A DNA stretch of 8,776 bases from an uncultured Rhodospirillaceae bacterium (lineage in GTDB: Bacteria > Pseudomonadota > Alphaproteobacteria > RF32 > CAG-239). How positions within the stretch are numbered: position 1 is the stretch's first letter; each line of letters opens with the position of its first letter. Made by a program: the position numbers and the translations under genes. The stretch covers positions 1-8,776 of the forward strand of contig OMQI01000142.1 in assembly GCA_900313185.1 (NCBI GenBank), in the 5' to 3' direction. A model generated the notes under the pieces. It saw only the letters and a program-made list of their open reading frames with translations. It had not been told where the DNA came from and ran no database searches. Below, one piece after another: positions 4,723 to 8,776 of this stretch.

Positions 4723-6525
4723 ATGACTGATTTGAGTTTAATCCGCAACTTTGCCATTATTGCACATATTGACCACGGAAAATCCACTATAGCCGACCGC
4801 ATTATTGAATATTGCGGCGGTTTGCAACACCGAGAAATGACCGAACAAGTATTGGACTCGATGGATATTGAAAAAGAGCGTGGTATTACGATTAAGGCGC
4901 AAACCGTGCGTTTAAATTACACGGCTAAAGACGGCAAAACATATCAGCTTAATTTGATAGATACTCCGGGACACGTCGATTTTACGTATGAGGTTTCTCG
5001 TTCGTTGGCGTCGTGCGAAGGTTCGATTTTGGTGGTGGATTCCACACAAGGGGTGGAGGCGCAGACTTTAGCCAACGTTTATTTGGCTTTAGATAATAAT
5101 CACGAAATTGTGGTGGCCTTGAATAAAATTGATTTGCCTTCGGCAGATGTTCCGAAAGTTAAACAACAAATTGAAGATGTTATCGGACTTGATACTTCAA
5201 CTGCGGTGGAAGTATCCGGTAAGAGCGGAGCCGGAATAGAAGATTTGTTGGAAGCGGTGGTAAATTATTTGCCGGCCCCTACCGGAGAACTTAATGCTCC
5301 GACTAAAGCGTTGCTGATTGACAGTTGGTATGATTCCTATCTGGGAGTTGTTATTTTAGCACGAGTTAAAGACGGTGTTTTGCGTAAGAAACAAAATATT
5401 CGAATGATGTCTAACGGGCTTGACTATACCATTGATAAAATAGGGGTGTTTACGCCTAAAATGAAAGATACTGACGCACTTTATCCGGGGGAAGTCGGAT
5501 TTATTACCGCCAGTATTAAGAGCGTGGAAGATTGTAAAATCGGTGATACCATTACCGATAATCGCCAGCCTTGTGCAGAGGCCTTGGCCGGATTTAAACC
5601 ATCGGTTTCGGTGGTATTTTGCTCTATCTTTCCGGTGGATAGCAGCCAATATGATTCTTTAAAAGAAGCTTTGGCAAAGCTCAAGCTTAATGATGCCAGC
5701 ATAGAGTATCAGCCGGAAAATTCGGGCGCTTTGGGTTTGGGTTTTCGATGCGGTTTCTTGGGGTTGTTGCATATGGAAATCATTCAAGAGCGAATCGGCA
5801 GGGAATTTGATTTAGATATTATCACAACAGCACCGTCGGTGGCGTATAAGCTCTATTTGACCAACGGTAATGAAATGATTTTGGATAATCCTGCCGATAT
5901 GCCCGAGCCGACCACGATTAAGATGATAGAAGAACCGATGGTCAGAGCAACCATTATGGTGCCGGATAATTATTTGGGAGCAGTCCTGAAATTATGTAAT
6001 GACCGACGTGGGGTGCAAGAAGACTTGACCTATGTGGGAAATCGGGCGATGGCTGTATATAAAATTCCTTTGAGTGAAATTGTATTTGATTTTTATGATC
6101 GCCTGAAATCAATCAGCAGCGGGTACGCCAGTTTCAATTATGAGCTTGTCGGGTATGATACGGCTGATTTGGTAAAAGTACAGATTCTCATAAACGAAGA
6201 ACCGGTTGATGCGTTGGCTTTCTTGTGTAATAGGGGAGAAGCCGAGGCTAGAGGCAGACAAATTTGCGGGCGCTTAAAAGATTTAATTCCGAGGCATTTA
6301 TTCAAAATACCGTTGCAAGCTTCCATCGGTGGCAGGATTGTGGCTCGTGAAACCATTTCTCCGATGCGTAAAGATGTAACGGCAAAATGTTACGGCGGTG
6401 ATGTCACACGTAAACGTAAGTTGTTGGATAATCAGAAAAAAGGTAAACAACGTATGCGTCAATTCGGTAAAGTTGAAGTTCCGCAATCGGCGTTTATCGA
6501 GGCTTTGCGTATTGGCGATAATTAA
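4723..6525 (+). CDS. lepA: elongation factor 4 (LepA), ribosome-associated GTPase
   Basis: LepA/EF4 is a conserved translation GTPase that acts on the ribosome; back-translocation and a role in 30S assembly or initiation have been proposed. The 600 residues, a standard length, contain all G motifs: AHIDHGKST (14-22), RGIT (53-56), DTPGH (80-84), NKID (134-137) and SGKSG near 165. Later domains follow, including NSGALGLGFRCGFLGLLHME and the LepA-specific C-terminus with KGKQRMRQFGKVEVPQSAF and EALRIGD. The start has Shine-Dalgarno AGAGGAG five bases before ATG. Unlike E. coli, where lepA precedes the signal peptidase gene lepB, the downstream neighbour here is a convergent gene whose stop codon overlaps the lepA stop within TTAA. 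Identification is secure. Confidence 0.98.
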   Translation: MTDLSLIRNFAIIAHIDHGKSTIADRIIEYCGGLQHREMTEQVLDSMDIEKERGITIKAQTVRLNYTAKDGKTYQLNLIDTPGHVDFTYEVSRSLASCEGSILVVDSTQGVEAQTLANVYLALDNNHEIVVALNKIDLPSADVPKVKQQIEDVIGLDTSTAVEVSGKSGAGIEDLLEAVVNYLPAPTGELNAPTKALLIDSWYDSYLGVVILARVKDGVLRKKQNIRMMSNGLDYTIDKIGVFTPKMKDTDALYPGEVGFITASIKSVEDCKIGDTITDNRQPCAEALAGFKPSVSVVFCSIFPVDSSQYDSLKEALAKLKLNDASIEYQPENSGALGLGFRCGFLGLLHMEIIQERIGREFDLDIITTAPSVAYKLYLTNGNEMILDNPADMPEPTTIKMIEEPMVRATIMVPDNYLGAVLKLCNDRRGVQEDLTYVGNRAMAVYKIPLSEIVFDFYDRLKSISSGYASFNYELVGYDTADLVKVQILINEEPVDALAFLCNRGEAEARGRQICGRLKDLIPRHLFKIPLQASIGGRIVARETISPMRKDVTAKCYGGDVTRKRKLLDNQKKGKQRMRQFGKVEVPQSAFIEALRIGDN

Positions 6526-7193
6526 ATGGAGCGATCAGTGTCGGTATAATCGGCAATCATATCAATAAGTCGTTGATTTCTGACCGGTTTATTTTGGCTG
6601 ATGGCTTTAACATCGCTATGGTATTCTTCAATTATCTGCGTAAATTTTTGCTCATCTTCAGGTGATAATTTTGCAAGTTCCATACCAACATTCATTTTAG
6701 TATCTCCGCCATTTTCGGCTGTGCTGGTAGGTTTATTTTCTTCATTCAAATTAGTTTCCGAATCCTCTGAGACCAAATTGCCTGTTGAGATTTGTTGTTT
6801 GTTATCAATAATACTGCTTTCGGCAATTTCCTGTTGCTTTTTTTCTAATTCCTCGAAAGCATTTTGTTTGCGTTTTTCCAAATCTTGTTGTGCTTTTTTC
6901 TTTGCCTCTTGCTCTTTTTTTAATTTGGCAAAAGCTTCTTGTTTTTGCTTTTCGATTTGTTCTTGTTTGGCTTTTTCTTGTGCCTGTCGTTGCATATCAA
7001 TAACAATTTGTGCAGGTTGTCCATGATAGTGCATTTTTTCCACCGGTGGTAATTTTTCGGCTCGTGCACCTGTTTGTAACGCCCCTTTGGGAATAAAAAA
7101 TCCTGGGGTTTTAGATGTGCGTTTAAATGTTTGCGCCCAGACGCAAGGAGCCAACAATAAGACAGATATTAAAATAACAAAGTATTTTTTCAT
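6522..7193 (-). CDS. secreted coiled-coil protein of unknown function
   Basis: I do not recognise a family. The 223-residue product begins with a clear Sec signal peptide: MKKY, the hydrophobic core FVILISVLLLAP, then CVWA with likely cleavage after Ala20. A short Pro/Gly-containing segment (21-62) is followed by a highly charged K/E/Q coiled coil (about 64-125). In this, EKQKQEAFAKLKKEQ (81-95) and EKRKQNAFEELEKKQ (106-120) form a 25-residue internal repeat. A low-complexity S/N/E/T linker (126-166) leads to a helical C-terminus with LSPEDEQKFTQIIEEYHSDV. ATG 7193 is preferred over ATG 7214 because GAAGAGG lies five bases upstream and it places the signal peptide at the N-terminus. Its TAA overlaps the lepA stop by convergence, and it is divergent from the secreted metallopeptidase-like gene. 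Likely periplasmic; role unknown. Confidence 0.8.
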   Translation of the reverse strand: MKKYFVILISVLLLAPCVWAQTFKRTSKTPGFFIPKGALQTGARAEKLPPVEKMHYHGQPAQIVIDMQRQAQEKAKQEQIEKQKQEAFAKLKKEQEAKKKAQQDLEKRKQNAFEELEKKQQEIAESSIIDNKQQISTGNLVSEDSETNLNEENKPTSTAENGGDTKMNVGMELAKLSPEDEQKFTQIIEEYHSDVKAISQNKPVRNQRLIDMIADYTDTDRSI

Positions 7194-7212
7194 AATTACC
7201 TCTTCAGCATTC

Positions 7213-7241
7213 ATTATAAAGATTAAGTGTTAATACAAATT
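7213..7241 (-). promoter_or_regulatory. possible promoter for the coiled-coil gene
   Basis: A perfect TATAAT on the minus strand (7218-7213) lies about 20 bp upstream of ATG 7193. The -35 is poor: AATTTG at 17-bp spacing, or TTGTAT at only 14. The implied leader is so short that the GAAGAGG site (7205-7199) would be at its very 5' end. Confidence 0.35.
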
Positions 7242-7267
7242 TAAAAAGATAATGATTATATGAGCGT

Positions 7268-7945
7268 ATGACGAAGACTTTATTTTTTTTAGTTTTTAGC
7301 TTTTTATTTTTTACTGTTTCGGGTGTTGAAGCGAGCAGTATTCCTCAGTGGGTAACGGTAAAATGCCGTAAAGCGGTAATAGCTGCAAATCCTGTAAAGG
7401 TCAATTATAACTATGGAGAATTAAGCGTAGATTACAGCAAAAGCGTAGAAGAAGTTTCAAATGAATGTGGGGGTAATGCGGCAGGATGCTTTCACGGAAC
7501 AGGAGGTGTGTCAACTTATCACGGCGGAAGTGACGGAATCTCAATAGGTAAATATTATTGCAGTTATTTGACCGCAGAATTTAACTTTAATTATCGAGGT
7601 TCTTTTATAGATTTGACCAGGGATTATAACGGTTGCAATGCCAGAGCTGTTTTACGTCACGAATTACAGCATTTTATGATTTGGAAAACCGCCAAAGAAC
7701 AAATGCATAGGGAATTAAAAAACACCTTAACGGATTTTGTTGTAAAAAACATTAAGGTTTGCGAAGGCCATTGTAACAATGATAAAAAGGGGGATATATA
7801 TAAAGTAGCTAGGCAGATAGAGAAAAAATGGAGGGATATAAACGAGGTAAATGATAAGCGTCTTGATGATATTGATCACAGTCATAAACAGCAAGTAAAT
7901 TATAATGTATGTTCTCCGTATTCGCTTAAATTTAGCTCATATTGA
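7268..7945 (+). CDS. putative secreted zinc metallopeptidase (HELQH motif), cysteine-rich
   Basis: A 225-residue exported protein. The signal peptide is MTKTLFFLVFSFLFFTVSG, with a likely VEA cleavage after Ala22. The motif RHELQHF at 130-136 is a textbook HExxH zinc-binding/catalytic site in a helix (AVLRHELQHFMIWKTAKEQM). Near the C-terminus, DDIDHSHKQQV (200-210) supplies possible third ligands and resembles the conserved 'T.HG..Q' ending of predicted secreted Zn-proteases of the DUF922 type; that family link is tentative. The mature part has eight cysteines (33, 67, 74, 98, 123, 165, 169, 215), an even number that suggests disulfides and periplasmic or extracellular location. ATG 7268 is the only start that gives the signal peptide, since a stop lies at 7253-7255. 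No good Shine-Dalgarno is visible. It is divergent from the coiled-coil gene and overlaps the next convergent gene by 9 nt. Substrate unknown. Confidence 0.75.
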   Translation: MTKTLFFLVFSFLFFTVSGVEASSIPQWVTVKCRKAVIAANPVKVNYNYGELSVDYSKSVEEVSNECGGNAAGCFHGTGGVSTYHGGSDGISIGKYYCSYLTAEFNFNYRGSFIDLTRDYNGCNARAVLRHELQHFMIWKTAKEQMHRELKNTLTDFVVKNIKVCEGHCNNDKKGDIYKVARQIEKKWRDINEVNDKRLDDIDHSHKQQVNYNVCSPYSLKFSSY

Positions 7946-8776
7946 TATAGTTTTATCTTGCATTTCATTAAGTTGGCGCAATAAGAGAGGGTTATTGATA
8001 TCTAATCCTTTTCCGATGCGATTGAGATCATTGATATAATCATCAAACAGTTGTTGATACATTTTTACAGTTTCAGTGTCTATATAAGAATCATCTGTTC
8101 TGTCCGGTGCCGGTATTCGGCGATTTTTCAGCATATTTAAATGTTGCCGGTAATATGAAAACAAGTGATTATATGCAGTATCGAATATTGAGATATAAGT
8201 TATATCTTTAAAGTGATAATCTCCTCCTACACGGAAACCATTTGTTGCTTTATTTCTCAATTCATATATCCAAAATAAATTGTTTTTAGCCTCAATGATA
8301 TATATTCTTTTGTTTTTTTGTTTTTCAGTGATTTCACTAAATTTTTGTTTAATCATTTTATAATGCTTCCGGCTGTTTGTCATATCTTGTGATATTTGCG
8401 TTTCCAATTGGAAATTAGCCAATTTGTAAGCGGGAGAGGCTGTTTTCAGGTATCTTAAGGCGGCTTCCATTCTTAAGGTTTCTTCATTAACATCATCGTA
8501 TTCTTTTTGTAATAATTGTTGTAAATCTCGGACCGATAATGAGTAACTGTTTACAATGTTTTTTTTGTAGTCCAATAATTTTTCCTCTGAAAAATTTGAT
8601 TGTGCTTTCAGAATTTCATCCACCGGAGCTTTATCGTATCGTATATTAGCTGTAGTAGATTGTGCTGTTGTTCGTTCAATGTGTGCGACACTGCCTCTGA
8701 CATAATTCTGTTTTTGGGGTGCGGATAATCTTTCCTTTTCAGTTTTGTTTTTAAAGGTGTCGTGCGGAACAAAAAA
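7937..8776 (-). CDS. unrecognised helical protein, C-terminal 279 residues (cut by right edge)
   Basis: I do not recognise this protein. The reading frame is open from the right edge to TGA at 7939-7937, giving 279 residues. A GTG at 8623 has no ribosome-binding site before it, and 51 in-frame codons upstream contain no stop, so the true start lies outside the window. The first ~50 residues are polar and S/T/Q-rich (for example SAPQKQNYVRGSVAHIER) and look like a linker. The rest is charged and mostly helical, with likely coiled-coil stretches (LSVRDLQQLLQKEYDDVNEE; MIKQKFSEITEKQKNKR) and aromatic blocks such as NNLFWIYELRNKATNGFRVG and FDTAYNHLFSYYRQHLNML. There is no transmembrane segment in the visible part and no nucleotide-binding motif. 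It overlaps the convergent metallopeptidase-like gene by 9 nt. Location and function cannot be judged without the N-terminus. Confidence 0.75.
   Translation of the reverse strand, partial: FFVPHDTFKNKTEKERLSAPQKQNYVRGSVAHIERTTAQSTTANIRYDKAPVDEILKAQSNFSEEKLLDYKKNIVNSYSLSVRDLQQLLQKEYDDVNEETLRMEAALRYLKTASPAYKLANFQLETQISQDMTNSRKHYKMIKQKFSEITEKQKNKRIYIIEAKNNLFWIYELRNKATNGFRVGGDYHFKDITYISIFDTAYNHLFSYYRQHLNMLKNRRIPAPDRTDDSYIDTETVKMYQQLFDDYINDLNRIGKGLDINNPLLLRQLNEMQDKTISI

Noticed and set aside
6601..7026. A plus-strand ORF of 141 codons opposite the coiled-coil gene.
   Set aside because: It is rich in Ser, Cys and Phe as expected for the antisense of a Lys/Glu/Gln coiled coil; no signals precede it.
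7194..7214. ATG 7214 as the start of the coiled-coil protein.
   Set aside because: It would put acidic residues before the signal peptide; GAAGAGG points to ATG 7193, and the TATAAT box overlaps the longer start.
8623..8623. GTG 8623 as the start of the minus-strand gene at the right edge.
   Set aside because: No ribosome-binding site, and the frame stays open for 51 more codons to the edge.

Overview
The window looks like a piece of chromosome from a low-GC, gene-dense alphaproteobacterium, probably host-associated or gut-dwelling. The best lineage clue is a MerR-sized XRE regulator of the PraR/PhrR-like type that is common in Alphaproteobacteria. Its HTH runs through 'LGLTFQQVQKYEKG' and is followed by 'NRVGASRLWDISKVLEVPMGFFFEDM'. 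The genes use the standard bacterial code, with TAA and TGA as stops. The lineage is inferred from protein character only; no 16S or other phylogenetic marker was tested.

Left part (1-1645). A minus-strand pair, xre then trmB, overlaps by one base (TAATG) and has a good promoter at 960-987. TrmB runs off the left edge. Next comes an AT-rich stretch of about 445 bp without a confident gene. It holds a perfect 16-bp palindrome, a plausible promoter with a 47-codon membrane-type small ORF, and a strong promoter for two tandem tRNA-Val genes (anticodons GAC and CAC). The tRNAs differ at only three of 75 bases. A rho-independent terminator closes the tRNA unit, and the preA promoter begins immediately after its T-tract.

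Middle part (1646-6525). A three-gene plus-strand operon, preA, a guanine/nucleobase deaminase and a divergent anmK-like kinase, has gaps of 11 and 1 nt. It suggests salvage or breakdown of nucleobases and of a cell-wall sugar. The usual PreA partner, PreT, is not in the window. The translation GTPase lepA follows behind its own likely promoter.

Right part (6522-8776). Three genes of envelope or unknown type are packed head-to-head and tail-to-tail. They are a secreted coiled-coil protein (minus), a secreted cysteine-rich protein with an HELQH zinc-protease motif (plus), and an unrecognised helical protein (minus) that is open through the right edge. Both convergent junctions overlap (4 nt with lepA, 9 nt at 7937-7945), leaving no room for ordinary terminators. 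This is the least explained part of the window. I see no phage, transposon, CRISPR or obvious defence system.
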